Shown here in pieces: positions 9,318-18,498 of a stretch of DNA of 64,000 nucleotides; position 1 is the first letter of the stretch, and every line of letters starts with the position of its first letter. This DNA comes from Sphingomonas sp. Y57. GTDB taxonomy: Bacteria > Pseudomonadota > Alphaproteobacteria > Sphingomonadales > Sphingomonadaceae. The position numbers and the translations under genes are program-made. The notes beneath the pieces were generated by a model. The model searched no databases, was not told the origin of the DNA, and saw only the letters and a program-made list of their open reading frames with translations. The stretch covers positions 1 to 64,000 of the forward strand of contig NZ_LDES01000084.1 in NCBI RefSeq assembly GCF_001015195.1. Direction: 5' to 3'.

Positions 9318-9700
9318 GGCCGCTGTCGCCCCTTGGCGATCGGGGCCGGGGAAGTCGATCCGATGGACGCCGACGGCGAGGCGGCCTTACCCCAGCACCA
9401 TGGCGGTGCGGACGCCGCCGACCAGGCGACTGAATATAATATGATGGCCGGCAAGGTATTCCCCCGATCCCCCGAACGACCTGCAATTATCATGCTTTTC
9501 CGACAAAAAGAACAAGTTCCCCACAGATATGGATATGCCCGCCGATGAGATTGAACCGGCCCGTCACAGATATATCGAATCACCGGCTCGCCTGGGCTGG
9601 TCACTTCCCTGACGTGACGGGTCGGAAATCGAGGTGCGTCCCTCGTTGGAACGGCGCATCGTCCCCGCCACGCGTTTCCCAGCAGCTTCCAGAATAAGCG
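9318..9700. other. 383-bp gap without a convincing gene
   Basis: Lies upstream of the response-regulator fragment and downstream of the PD-(D/E)XK-like gene. The minus strand holds a 45-codon reading from GTG 9524 to the TAA at 9387-9389, with some protein-like stretches (LAGHHIIFSRLVGG), but it has no clear ribosome site or recognised family. It may be the tail of a lost gene. No promoter or terminator is convincing. Confidence 0.4.
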
Positions 9701-10348
9701 CTAGGCGGCATTCACGCCCGGCGTGCCATGCTTGCCGACCGGAATATAAAGATAGCGAAGATGACCGCCGCCGCCAGCGAGTTTCGTATAGTCGTGCCAA
9801 CGAAGGGCGTAACTATTTGCGATTATCAACGGGGCCTCGCGGCCCTTCATGGTTCCCGCTCCCGCACGATCGGTCCAGGCGAGCACACCGCTCAGCGTAC
9901 GAAGATCCGATAGATCGAATGCGGCATCGCAGGCGTGAATGCGTCCGCGGCTCGACCAGTAGGCCGGATCGTTCGTGAGAACCAGCACGCCTCCAGCCGC
10001 ACCAAACCTACGGGAGAATTCTTCTATACGAACGACATCCTTGCAGACATCGTACCGACGCAGATCGCGCGCGCTCTGGTTGCGCAACTGAAACCGCTCG
10101 CCCGCCACCGTCAAATCGGCCGAGCGGCAAAGATATTTTAGTTCGAGTCCAAATTGATCGGCGCCCTTGCGCAGCAGCACGTCAAGGCTCGCCCGCGAAC
10201 CTTCGCCAAAAGGATATTCAAGCCGGATCTGGATGTCCGGATCCATCGTGCGAAGCTCGATCGCCAGCTCATGCTGAAAATCCGCCTCGGAATAGAAGAT
10301 GGGGCGTCTTTCACTCAACCGCTGCATCAACGGTTCAATCGTGATCAT
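9701..10348 (-). CDS. Putative PD-(D/E)XK nuclease-like protein
   Basis: A 215-residue protein of unknown function. The N-terminal half has a restriction-endonuclease-like pattern: E27 (FQHELAIEL), D56 (ASLDVLLRK) and E69-x-K71 (GLELKYL), spaced as in PD-(D/E)XK enzymes. The C-terminal half (VLVLTNDPAYW, LIIANSYALRWHDY) resembles stand-alone members that sense or cleave DNA, but no family name can be given with confidence. It stands alone, with no methyltransferase or toxin-antitoxin partner next to it. Its DNA is less GC-rich than the flanking genes, which fits recent acquisition, and it adjoins the mobile-element scar. Confidence 0.6.
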   Translation of the reverse strand: MITIEPLMQRLSERRPIFYSEADFQHELAIELRTMDPDIQIRLEYPFGEGSRASLDVLLRKGADQFGLELKYLCRSADLTVAGERFQLRNQSARDLRRYDVCKDVVRIEEFSRRFGAAGGVLVLTNDPAYWSSRGRIHACDAAFDLSDLRTLSGVLAWTDRAGAGTMKGREAPLIIANSYALRWHDYTKLAGGGGHLRYLYIPVGKHGTPGVNAA

Positions 10349-10595
10349 GAGATTTCGCGCTCCCGCCCATTTCGGGTTCCGATCCTGACCAAATATTCTC
10401 TCTTATCTCTTAACCCAGCACCCCAGGGGCTCTCGACTGGCGGTCGTGGCCATGGCGGTTCTTTGCCAGCCGAGATGCGAAGCCCCAACATCGCCTTCTC
10501 GTTCCGAGAGCAGGCTTCCGGTCTTGCGCCCCGCGCCAAAAGCCGCAAATTGGGCGGGCCTCCGCGATCGGGGGCCGGGCGGGGGCCGCGAACCT

Positions 10596-11912
10596 ATGAC
10601 GAGCGAAAAGGCGGCGGATCGGCACGATGTCGCGCAATGTGCCGCCATGCTGATGATCGTCGCCGTCGCGCTGATCGACGCGGCCAGCCTGCGCGGCCTC
10701 TACGGGGACGGCTCGAACTTTCTCTATCATCTGCTCAGGACGAAGGACTTCGTCCACGCCAACCCATCGCGGCTGTGCACCGAATGGCTGACCCAATTTC
10801 CGGTAGTGCTCGCGCTGCGCGCCGGCGTCGTCGATCTGCCGGCGCTGGTCCTCCTGCATTCTGCGGCGCTGGTGCTGATACCGGTCGCCCTGTGGATGCT
10901 GGCGCTCGTGCGCCTCTATCGCGATCCGGCCTTCTGGCTGGTTTTCCTGCTGTTCTGCATCGTCTATTTCAACGTCGGCTTCTTCGCGATCGGCGAATAT
11001 AATCTCGCTTATGCGCTGGTCGCGCTGGCGCTGGCGATCCTGACGGGCAGGGCGCGGATCGGCTCGAGCTGGGCGATCGTCGCGCTGCTCGCGGGCCTGG
11101 GCCTGCTCGCGGCCTATGAGGCGATGCTCTACCTCGGCCCTCTGCTCTGCCTCGCCGGCATCGTGCGCCTGTGGAAAGGAGGCGAGCCGCCCGCCACCCG
11201 CGCCGTCCTGCTGGTGGCGATCCTCATTTATGCCGCGGGGGCGGGCGTGGCGCTCCATTTCGTGCTCAACCCGGGCCATCCCGAACAGCTGGCCGCCGCA
11301 ATGGCCTTCTTCGCCGCGATGCATAACCGGCTGCTCGCTTTATCGGTCGCCTTCGCGATCGGCTGGATCGCGCTGGCGGCGCCCGTCGATTGGGTGCGGC
11401 GCGGCGGATTCGTCGTCGCTATCGCCTGCCTTGTCGGGCTCGTGCTGCCCGGTTCCTGGCCCTGGCCGCACCAGCATTATGAGGCACGAACACTGGTCGG
11501 CCTGACCCTGTTCGGTTTTGGCGGCCTGCTCGCACTTCGGTTCGTGGGGACAGCGCGGTGGCCGTCGCTGGTCCGCCCCCATCGCCGGGCGCCCATCGCC
11601 GCCTTGCTGTTCTTTGCCGCGCTCGCGGTATCGAACCTCGTCTACACGCTCGACTACCGCGCGCATCTCGCGCTGTTCCGCGACGAGGTCCGCTCGCGCT
11701 CGGGGCTGGTGCCGGTCGAGGACACGCGTCTGCTCGAAGGCCGGCTTGCCCGCTATGGCTGGATCTGGACCTATCCGCTGATGAGCCTGCTGCTGCGCGA
11801 AAGCCCCGATCAGGCAATCATTCTCGACCCCAGGACCTATCATGGCTACCAGAGCTTCGACCCTGCGGCCGGCATACCCGATCTTCGGGCATATTACCCG
11901 CGGGGGCGTTGA
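10596..11912 (+). CDS. Polytopic membrane protein of unknown function
   Basis: About 438 residues with roughly ten or eleven hydrophobic segments, for example FWLVFLLFCIVYFNVGFFAI and AVLLVAILIYAAGAGVALHF, so an inner-membrane protein. The start is placed at ATG 10596 (MTSEKAADRHD); the frame is open 50 codons further upstream, but that stretch is Arg/Pro-rich and non-protein-like. The overall pattern recalls glycosyltransferase- or O-antigen-type membrane proteins, but no catalytic motif is recognised. It precedes a secreted protein by about 50 bp and the two may form an operon. Confidence 0.65.
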   Translation: MTSEKAADRHDVAQCAAMLMIVAVALIDAASLRGLYGDGSNFLYHLLRTKDFVHANPSRLCTEWLTQFPVVLALRAGVVDLPALVLLHSAALVLIPVALWMLALVRLYRDPAFWLVFLLFCIVYFNVGFFAIGEYNLAYALVALALAILTGRARIGSSWAIVALLAGLGLLAAYEAMLYLGPLLCLAGIVRLWKGGEPPATRAVLLVAILIYAAGAGVALHFVLNPGHPEQLAAAMAFFAAMHNRLLALSVAFAIGWIALAAPVDWVRRGGFVVAIACLVGLVLPGSWPWPHQHYEARTLVGLTLFGFGGLLALRFVGTARWPSLVRPHRRAPIAALLFFAALAVSNLVYTLDYRAHLALFRDEVRSRSGLVPVEDTRLLEGRLARYGWIWTYPLMSLLLRESPDQAIILDPRTYHGYQSFDPAAGIPDLRAYYPRGR

Positions 11913-11963
11913 GCGGCCGACGGGTTGACCCTTCGCCGCCTTGTTGCGTTAGAAGGCGGCATG

Positions 11964-14369
11964 ATGGCGAAGTCCTTTCCTTCCCGCCTGTTGCGGGCCG
12001 TCGCGGTCATCGCGCTGGCGGGCGCCTCGCTTGCCCCGTCGCCGCTGCGCGCCGCCGATCCGGCGCCGTTCGACCTGCCGGGACCCGGCCTCCGCATCAG
12101 CGTGAGCCGCGGCGACGTCACGCTGCCGATCGGCCGGGTGCCGAGCCTCGCCGAGGGCGACCGGCTGACGATCCGCGCCGATTTCCCGGAGGACCAGCGC
12201 GCCCGCTTCCTGCTGGTGTCGACCTTTCTCCAGGGCGCGACCAATCCGCCGCCCAAGGACTGGATACAGATCGCCGAACCCTGGAAGAAGAAGGAGAAGG
12301 ATCGGCAGCTCGACCTGGTCGTGCCCAAGGGCGCGCGTCAGCTCGTCCTGTTCCTCGTCCCCGCCACCGGTGGCGCGGCCGGGGCGATCTCCGATGCGGT
12401 GCGCGGCCGGCCGGGCGAGTTCGTCCGCGCCAGCCAGGACCTCAACCAGGCGTCGCTCGATCGCGCCCGTCTCGACGGCTTCCTCGCGGCGATCCGGGCG
12501 CAGGAGAACAGCCACCCCGAATATCTGCGCAGCGTCGCGCCCACGCTCGCGCGCAGCCTGTCGATGAAGCTCAACGAGGAATGCCTCGGCAAGGTGATCG
12601 AGCTTCAGGCGGCCTGCCTGCTCGAGCATCGCGACACCCTCGTCCTCGCCGACGTCCACACCTCGTCGCTGACCGAGACGCTGTCGGGCGCGCCGGTCGA
12701 CCTGGCGATGCAGCTCAGCTCGACCCGCGAGGCCGGGATGGGCTATTACAGCCCCTATATCGGCGTGATCCGCGACATCGCCCGCGTGTTCGGAGCGTTC
12801 AGCAATCCGCAGCTCGATTATCTGCCGAGTCTCAGCCTGCGCCACGGCGAGGGCGTCTCGCTGCTGCTCAACGCCGCGCCCTCGTTCGACAAGCCGCGCT
12901 CGGTGCTGGTCACGGCCATGCCGGCGATCGAGGCGAACAGCCCGCCGCGCCTGCGGGCGGCGGTCGACGGGCCGTTGTGCGGCGCGCGGCCGGGCCTTGT
13001 CCTCCCGGTCGACGGCGCGCCGCTGATCTACGCCACTGACTATCTCCACGATGCGACGCTGCGGTTGACCGCCGGATCGCGGACCTTCGAGCTGCCACTG
13101 ACGCCGCGTGCCGATCGCGGCGGCTATGTCGTCGCCGGTGCGATGCCGGCTGACCTGAAGGGCAAGGTCGACGCCCAGATCCTCGGGCGATGGGGTTTCG
13201 ACCGCTTCGAGGGGCCGCGCTTCGCGCTGCAATTCCCGGCCGAGGGCGACTGGGCGGCGGCGGGCGGCGTGTCGAGCCTGGTGACGCGGCGCGACAATCC
13301 GATCGCGCTGACCGGACCGGCGCCGGCCTGCGTGACCAGCGTCGCGATGCGCACCGGATCGGGACAGCCGCAGCCGCTCGCGGCGAAGCTGAACGACGAT
13401 GGCGATGTCGCCGTCACCGTTCCGCTCAAGGACAGCCGCCCCGGCGAGGTGGTGCTGGAGATACGCCAGCAGGGCGTCGCCGAACCCGCTACCGTGACGC
13501 TGCGCGCGCGCGCCCAGGCGAGCCGGCTCGACGGGCTGGCGATCCATGCCGGCGACCGCTCGGCGCTGCTCTCGGGCCAGCGGCTCGACCAGGTTGCCCG
13601 GGTCGAGCTGGCCGGCCTCGCGCTGCTGCCCGCCGGGCTGACGCGCGAGGTCGACGTCGATCGGCTCCAGCTCGACGCCGAAGGCACGGGCGACGGGATA
13701 GCACCCGGATCGCCGACCGCGCGCATCACGCTTCAGGACGGGCGGGTGCTCAGCCTGCCGGTGACGGTGGCGGCGCCCCGGCCGGGCGTCACCCTGATCG
13801 AGCGCAGCCTCGCCCCCAAGCAGGCGCGGCGCGGGCTGGCGCTCGAAACCAGGGGGCAGGCGCTGCTGCCCGACAGCGCGCGGCTGGTCTTCTCGCTGCG
13901 CGCCGCGCAGGGCACTCGCCTGTCGCCCGCCGACAGCATCGAGGTCGCGACCGCCGATGGCGAGGCGCATGCGACCCTGTCGAACGGGCCCGACCTGCGC
14001 TTCCAGGGGCGCGACGTCCTGGTGGCGACGCTCGACCCGGCGGCGCTCGGGCCCTCGGCCTTCGGCCCGCTTCGCTTCCGGCTCCACCATGGCGACGTCA
14101 CCAGCGGCTGGCAGCCATTGGCCGTGCTCGCCCGGCTCCCCACCATCACCCGCGTCCAGTGCGACAAGGGCGCCGTCCGTTGCCGGATGGAGGGCGAGGG
14201 CCTGTTCCTGATCGACAGCATCGCGCCCGTCTCGGGCAGTGCCCAGCCGGTGCGCGTGCCCGAAGGCTTCACCGGCGCGTCGCTCAGGGTCCCCGTGCCG
14301 CAGGGCGGCCGCCTTCAGCTCCGCTTGCGCGACGCCCCCGACGAGCCGGTGATGCTGGTCACGGGGTAG
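11964..14369 (+). CDS. Large secreted protein of unknown function
   Basis: About 800 residues beginning with a clear signal peptide (basic SFPSRLLRA, hydrophobic core, then SPLRAAD as probable cleavage site), so periplasmic or exported. The rest is rich in short beta-like stretches with no recognised domain. AGAAGG at 11951-11956 fits the ATG at 11964 best (ATG 11961 is an alternative). The middle contains cysteines in pairs (GKVIELQAACLLEH, CGARPG). The gene follows the membrane protein closely, and its function may be linked to it in cell-envelope biology. I cannot assign a family. Confidence 0.65.
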   Translation: MAKSFPSRLLRAVAVIALAGASLAPSPLRAADPAPFDLPGPGLRISVSRGDVTLPIGRVPSLAEGDRLTIRADFPEDQRARFLLVSTFLQGATNPPPKDWIQIAEPWKKKEKDRQLDLVVPKGARQLVLFLVPATGGAAGAISDAVRGRPGEFVRASQDLNQASLDRARLDGFLAAIRAQENSHPEYLRSVAPTLARSLSMKLNEECLGKVIELQAACLLEHRDTLVLADVHTSSLTETLSGAPVDLAMQLSSTREAGMGYYSPYIGVIRDIARVFGAFSNPQLDYLPSLSLRHGEGVSLLLNAAPSFDKPRSVLVTAMPAIEANSPPRLRAAVDGPLCGARPGLVLPVDGAPLIYATDYLHDATLRLTAGSRTFELPLTPRADRGGYVVAGAMPADLKGKVDAQILGRWGFDRFEGPRFALQFPAEGDWAAAGGVSSLVTRRDNPIALTGPAPACVTSVAMRTGSGQPQPLAAKLNDDGDVAVTVPLKDSRPGEVVLEIRQQGVAEPATVTLRARAQASRLDGLAIHAGDRSALLSGQRLDQVARVELAGLALLPAGLTREVDVDRLQLDAEGTGDGIAPGSPTARITLQDGRVLSLPVTVAAPRPGVTLIERSLAPKQARRGLALETRGQALLPDSARLVFSLRAAQGTRLSPADSIEVATADGEAHATLSNGPDLRFQGRDVLVATLDPAALGPSAFGPLRFRLHHGDVTSGWQPLAVLARLPTITRVQCDKGAVRCRMEGEGLFLIDSIAPVSGSAQPVRVPEGFTGASLRVPVPQGGRLQLRLRDAPDEPVMLVTG

Positions 14370-14394
14370 ACGCCTCCTACGCCATGCAAATTCC

Positions 14395-14484
14395 CGTCAC
14401 CCCGGCGGAGGTCGGGGTCTCGGGAGAGTCGAGGCAAGGTTGTCGCAAGAGCCCGCTGAGATGCCGGCCTCCGCCGGCATGACG
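14395..14484. repeat. Imperfect inverted repeat between convergent genes
   Basis: Arms at about 14395-14421 and 14458-14484 are near-complementary (arm core CCGGCGGAGG / CCTCCGCCGG). The same arm sequence recurs at 45001-45087. It lies between the ends of a rightward and a leftward gene and may serve as a bidirectional transcription end. Confidence 0.65.
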
Positions 14485-14502
14485 TGGAGGTGGAGGCCCG
14501 CG

Positions 14503-15297
14503 CTATCCGCTCGCCGGCGGCAGCATCGCGCTGGAGATGCCCTGGTCGGCGAGCACGAAGCTGCCGTGCAGCGCGCGGGCGGCGTCGGAAGCGAGGAACA
14601 GCGCCAGTTCGGCGATGTCGTCGGGCTCCATCATCGCATTGCCATAGGGGCTGATCGAGCGCGCCTCGCGGCGGACCATGCCGGCGCGCTGCTCCTCGGT
14701 CAGCTCGTCGCCGGTGAAGCCCAGCATCTGGGTGCGGACCGATCCGGGGCCGATCGCGTTGATCCGGATGTTGGTACGGCGCAGCTCGGGCGCCAGGGTG
14801 CGGGTGAAATGGGCAATGGCCGCCTTGCTGGCCGCATAGACCGCCATTTCGTTGACGCCGAGCACCGCCGCGCCTGACGAGATGTTGACGATCGCGCCGC
14901 CGCCCGCGCGTTTCATCGCCGGGAGCGCGGCCTGGATCATCGAGATCGCGCCGATCACGTTGACGCCGAAGGTCAGGTCGATCTTGCGCGGTTCCATCGT
15001 CTCGATCGGCCCGGCGAAGCACACCCCGGCGCTCTGGATCAATATGTCGATCCGGCCATGGTCGCGCTCGACGCCTTCGACCAGCGCGGCGATGGCGGCG
15101 CGATCCATGATGTCGCAGGTAACGGCGCTCGCCGATCCGCCGCCCGCGCGGATCGCCTCGACCACCGGCGCCATCGCCTCGGCCGCCAGTTCGGAGGTGA
15201 TCACGACGTGTGCGCCCTTGCGCGCGAACAGCCCGGCGATCGCCGCGCCGATGCCGGTGCCGCCGCCGGTGATGATCGCCACCTTGCCGTCAAGCAT
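14503..15297 (-). CDS. Short-chain dehydrogenase/reductase
   Basis: A classical SDR of 264 residues that oxidises an alcohol or reduces a ketone with NAD(P). The cofactor motif TGGGTGIG is at residues 10-17, a SAG motif replaces the usual NNAG, the catalytic serine is in IVNISSGAA, and the YAASK motif carries Tyr and Lys. It overlaps the preceding oxidoreductase gene by 8 bp and is the last gene of a leftward operon (LLM oxidoreductase, CoA-transferase, OYE-type reductase, SDR). The substrate is unknown; the context suggests a hydroxyacyl-CoA or alicyclic alcohol. Confidence 0.88.
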   Translation of the reverse strand: MLDGKVAIITGGGTGIGAAIAGLFARKGAHVVITSELAAEAMAPVVEAIRAGGGSASAVTCDIMDRAAIAALVEGVERDHGRIDILIQSAGVCFAGPIETMEPRKIDLTFGVNVIGAISMIQAALPAMKRAGGGAIVNISSGAAVLGVNEMAVYAASKAAIAHFTRTLAPELRRTNIRINAIGPGSVRTQMLGFTGDELTEEQRAGMVRREARSISPYGNAMMEPDDIAELALFLASDAARALHGSFVLADQGISSAMLPPASG

Positions 15298-17287
15298 CCG
15301 TCTTCTCCTCGATACGTCCCGCCATATGGCCCTCGCGGATCGCCATCAGCAGGTCCCTCGGCGCGTTGGCGTCGCCGATCAGGTGCAACTCATAGGGCTT
15401 TGGCGCCCGCGATCCGCCGCCCAGCGCGCGCCACAGGTCGGCCTGGGCCTGGTTGTAGCCGACGAACACGACGGTGTCGGCGGGCACCTCCCATTGCTCA
15501 TCGCCGTCGAGATAGCCGATCGTGCAGCGGTCCTTGCCGATCTCCACGATCCGCCCCGACACGACCAGGTCGAACTTGCCCTGGCGCAGCCGGCGCAGCG
15601 CCGGCCCGGTGCGCAGGATGATGTCCATCGTCGGCGAGAAGCTCGAATGGCGTGCGACATAGGTGACGGCGACGCCCTGCGCGATCAGATGCTCGGCCGC
15701 AGCGATCCCTTCGTAATGGCCGATGTCGTCGAACACGACCGCGCTTTTGCCAAGGTCGCCGGCGGCGCCGAGCAGCAGGTCCCATGACGACAGCACGTGC
15801 GGCTGGTGGAAGCCGGGGATCGGTCGCTCTGGACGCTGCGCCTGCAGGCCGTCCATGCGCGGCAGCGATCCGGTGGCGATGATCACCACGTCGGGCCGCT
15901 CGGCCAGCACCTCCGCCTCCTCGGCATAGGTCGACAGGCGCACGTCGACGCCGAGGCGGAACACCTCCGCCTCCTGCCATAGGGTGATGTCGTGGATCGC
16001 CTGGAGCTTCGGCGCATGCCTGGCGATGTTGACCGCGCCGCCGAGGGTCGGCTGCGCTTCCATCAGTACCACCTCATGGCCATGCAGCCGGGCGATCCGC
16101 GCCGCCTCCATGCCGGCCGGGCCGCCGCCGACCACCACCACCTTGCGCGGGGTCGCGGCGGGCGCGATCAGGCTCTCGTCCATCGTCCGCTCGAAGCCGA
16201 CCGCCGGATTGACCGTGCAGGTCATCCGCTGGACGGGGGTGCGGATGCCGCCGACGCAGCCCTGGTTGCAGCCGATGCAGGGGCGGACGCCGATCGCGTT
16301 GCCGGCGGCCGACTTGGCGACAAGGTCGGCATCGGCGATCAGGGCGCGGACATAGCTGACCATGTCGGCCAGGCCGGCGCGGATCACCTGTTCCCCCTCG
16401 TCGAGCGTGCCGAAGCGGCCGGCGATCATCGTCGGCACGGTCGCGCGCTGGACGATCGGCTCGGCCGATGGGAGCATATAGCCCGACGGCTGGTCCATGC
16501 AGCCCAGCATCGACGCGATGCTGTAGGGGCTGCCCATCGATCCGCTGACATAATCGACCAGCCGGTCGGCGCAGACGCGCGCGACGACCTCGCCGGCTTC
16601 CTCCGGGCTGAAACCGCCGGGGGCGTTGTAGTCGGAGATGCGGATGCCGAGCGGGAAGTCGTCGCCGACCCGCTTGCGGATCGCGCCGAGGATGCCGTGC
16701 ATGAAGCGCATCCGGTTCTCCAGGCTGCCGCCATAATCGTCCTCGCGGCGATTGGTCAGCGGGCAGAGGAACTGGTGCATCAGATAGCCATGGCCGCAAT
16801 GCAGCTCGATCCCATCGAGCCCGCTCTTGCGCACCCGCTCGGCGGCGTCGGCGAAGGCCTCGGTGATTTCCTCGATCTGGTCGAGCGTCATCGGCTGCGG
16901 GGTGTTGGTGACGCCGAGCGGGCAGGGCACGTCGGACGCCGAGAGCGGCGCCTGGCCGTTGGCGGGGGCCCAGCGATGGCCGCCGTGCCACAGCTGGACG
17001 AAGGTCCGCATCCCATGCCGCGAGCAGGCCTCGCCGAGCCGCGCGAAACCGGGGATGATCGAATCGTCCAGCGCATTGACGGTATGGTTGGAGGTCGAGG
17101 CATGGACCACCGTTGCCTCGAGGATGTTGAGCCCGACCCCGCCTTTCGCACGCGCCTCATGATAGGCGATCAGGTCGTCGCTGATCGCACCGCGGCCATA
17201 GCTGGTGCCATGCGCGGCGCGGGCGACGCGGTTCCTGATCTCGAGCCCGTTGATCAGGATCGGGCTCAGGATGCGGTCGAATGACAC
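15290..17287 (-). CDS. Old-yellow-enzyme/2,4-dienoyl-CoA reductase-like Fe-S flavoenzyme
   Basis: A 665-residue enzyme with the architecture of bacterial 2,4-dienoyl-CoA reductase and bile-acid BaiCD/BaiH: an N-terminal FMN TIM barrel (about 1-330; HCGHGYLMHQFL and NRREDDYGGSLENR), a 4Fe-4S site C-x2-C-x3-C-x12-C (RPCIGCNQGC...MTC), and a C-terminal FAD/NAD half (VVVVGGGPAGMEAARIA). It reduces an activated double bond using NAD(P)H. The start is GTG at 17287. It has a close paralogue at 42066-44069 and a shorter relative at 59950-61045. Confidence 0.9.
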   Translation of the reverse strand: MSFDRILSPILINGLEIRNRVARAAHGTSYGRGAISDDLIAYHEARAKGGVGLNILEATVVHASTSNHTVNALDDSIIPGFARLGEACSRHGMRTFVQLWHGGHRWAPANGQAPLSASDVPCPLGVTNTPQPMTLDQIEEITEAFADAAERVRKSGLDGIELHCGHGYLMHQFLCPLTNRREDDYGGSLENRMRFMHGILGAIRKRVGDDFPLGIRISDYNAPGGFSPEEAGEVVARVCADRLVDYVSGSMGSPYSIASMLGCMDQPSGYMLPSAEPIVQRATVPTMIAGRFGTLDEGEQVIRAGLADMVSYVRALIADADLVAKSAAGNAIGVRPCIGCNQGCVGGIRTPVQRMTCTVNPAVGFERTMDESLIAPAATPRKVVVVGGGPAGMEAARIARLHGHEVVLMEAQPTLGGAVNIARHAPKLQAIHDITLWQEAEVFRLGVDVRLSTYAEEAEVLAERPDVVIIATGSLPRMDGLQAQRPERPIPGFHQPHVLSSWDLLLGAAGDLGKSAVVFDDIGHYEGIAAAEHLIAQGVAVTYVARHSSFSPTMDIILRTGPALRRLRQGKFDLVVSGRIVEIGKDRCTIGYLDGDEQWEVPADTVVFVGYNQAQADLWRALGGGSRAPKPYELHLIGDANAPRDLLMAIREGHMAGRIEEKTDA

Positions 17288-17335
17288 GAACCTATGATCC
17301 TCTCGTCGGCGCCGGCCGCTTGGCCTGACGCCAGG

Positions 17336-18496
17336 TTATAGCGACCAGACAGCCTTTTTCGCGGTCAATTCCTCGATCTCGTCGGCGGAGAAGCCGGCCT
17401 CGGCCAGGATCTCGCCCGCCGGGCGGCTACCCCGCGGATTAGGCGCGGTCACCAGCTCGGGATGCTGCGACAGACGCGGGGCAGGCGCGGCGGTGAGGAT
17501 GCCCTCGCCGTCGGCGGTGACCGTACCGCGTGCGGCATTGTGCGGGTCGGCCGCCAGTTCGCCCGTGGCCAGCACCGGAGCACCGCAGGAATCGACCGCG
17601 CCGAATGCTTCGGTCCAATCGGCCTGCGGTTTCGTCAGGAATGCCGCCGCGATCCGCTCGCGCAGTGCAGGCCAGCTGTCCCGGTCCATCTGCGCCTCTG
17701 CCGATGAATCGACGTCATTGAGGCCCAGGATCGACAGCATCGCCGCATAGAATTTCTGCTCGATCGCTCCGACCGAGAACCATTTCCCGTCGCCGCAGCG
17801 ATAGACACCGTAGAAGGGCGCCTTGCCGCCGAGCATCGCATGGTCGGGATCGCCGTCCCACAGCCCGAGCTCCAGCTCGCCGAACATCGGCCCGAGCATG
17901 TAGGAGGCGCCGTCCACGATCGCGGCATCGACCACCTGGCCCTTGCCCGTGCGCTGCCGCTCGACCAGTGCCAGCAGAACGCCGATCATCATCGTGTAGG
18001 AGCCGTTGGCGAGATCGCCGAGCAGCCCTGGCGGCGCGGTGGGCTTGTCTTCGCCGATCACCGCGAGCGCGCCGGAGATGGCGAGATAGTTGATGTCATG
18101 GCCGGCACGCTTCGCATAGGGCCCGGTCTGACCCCAGCCGGTCAGGCGGGCGTAGATCAGCCCCGGATTGTCGGCCATCAACACGTCGGGGCCCAGGCCC
18201 AGCCGCTCCATCACGCCGGGGCGGAAGCCCTCGACGAAGATGTCGGCGCCCCTGGCCAGCCGCCGCGCGACCGCCTGGCCGTCGGGTGAACGCAGATCGA
18301 CGCCGATCGCGGTCTTGCCCCGCGCCATCGCTGCGGCCGGATCGAAGGGCAATGGATCGGGCCGGCGGACGCTCAGCACCTCGGCGCCGAAGTCGGCCAG
18401 CATCATCGTCGCGAAGGGTGCCGGGCCGAGGCCGCTCAGGTCGAGCACGCGAAGACCCGCAAGTGGCCCCCGGCGACCCTGTTCGTCGACCGCCAT
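17336..18496 (-). CDS. CaiB/BaiF-type CoA-transferase or alpha-methylacyl-CoA racemase
   Basis: About 386 residues of the family III CoA-transferase fold, which includes alpha-methylacyl-CoA racemase used in side-chain oxidation of sterols and branched acids. Family motifs seen are GLRVLDLSGLGPAPFATMML at the start, the DLRSPDGQAV region, VEGFRPGVMERLGLG with the usual GFRPG loop, and GHDINYLAISGAL. The start ATG at 18496 lies 2 bp after the stop of the LLM gene; a longer reading is open but overlaps that gene. GHDINY resembles racemases more than transferases, but both remain possible. Confidence 0.85.
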   Translation of the reverse strand: MAVDEQGRRGPLAGLRVLDLSGLGPAPFATMMLADFGAEVLSVRRPDPLPFDPAAAMARGKTAIGVDLRSPDGQAVARRLARGADIFVEGFRPGVMERLGLGPDVLMADNPGLIYARLTGWGQTGPYAKRAGHDINYLAISGALAVIGEDKPTAPPGLLGDLANGSYTMMIGVLLALVERQRTGKGQVVDAAIVDGASYMLGPMFGELELGLWDGDPDHAMLGGKAPFYGVYRCGDGKWFSVGAIEQKFYAAMLSILGLNDVDSSAEAQMDRDSWPALRERIAAAFLTKPQADWTEAFGAVDSCGAPVLATGELAADPHNAARGTVTADGEGILTAAPAPRLSQHPELVTAPNPRGSRPAGEILAEAGFSADEIEELTAKKAVWSL

Positions 18497-18498
18497 GC

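Noticed and set aside
9387-9524. Possible 45-residue small protein on the minus strand
   Set aside because: Only a GTG start without a ribosome site, no family, and it may be a gene remnant; left as part of the unassigned gap.
9480-9530. GGAAC on the minus strand as a possible general-stress (EcfG-type) promoter
   Set aside because: No CGTT at 16-17 bases downstream, so the pair is not complete.
10446-10595. N-terminal extension of the membrane protein to ATG 10446
   Set aside because: The 50 extra residues are Arg/Pro-rich and unlike a protein start, and ATG 10596 begins directly before the first membrane segment.
11949-14090. Long minus-strand frame of 713 codons opposite the secreted protein
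   Set aside because: Arg/Gly/Asp-rich shadow typical of high-GC DNA; the plus-strand gene has a signal peptide and a ribosome site.
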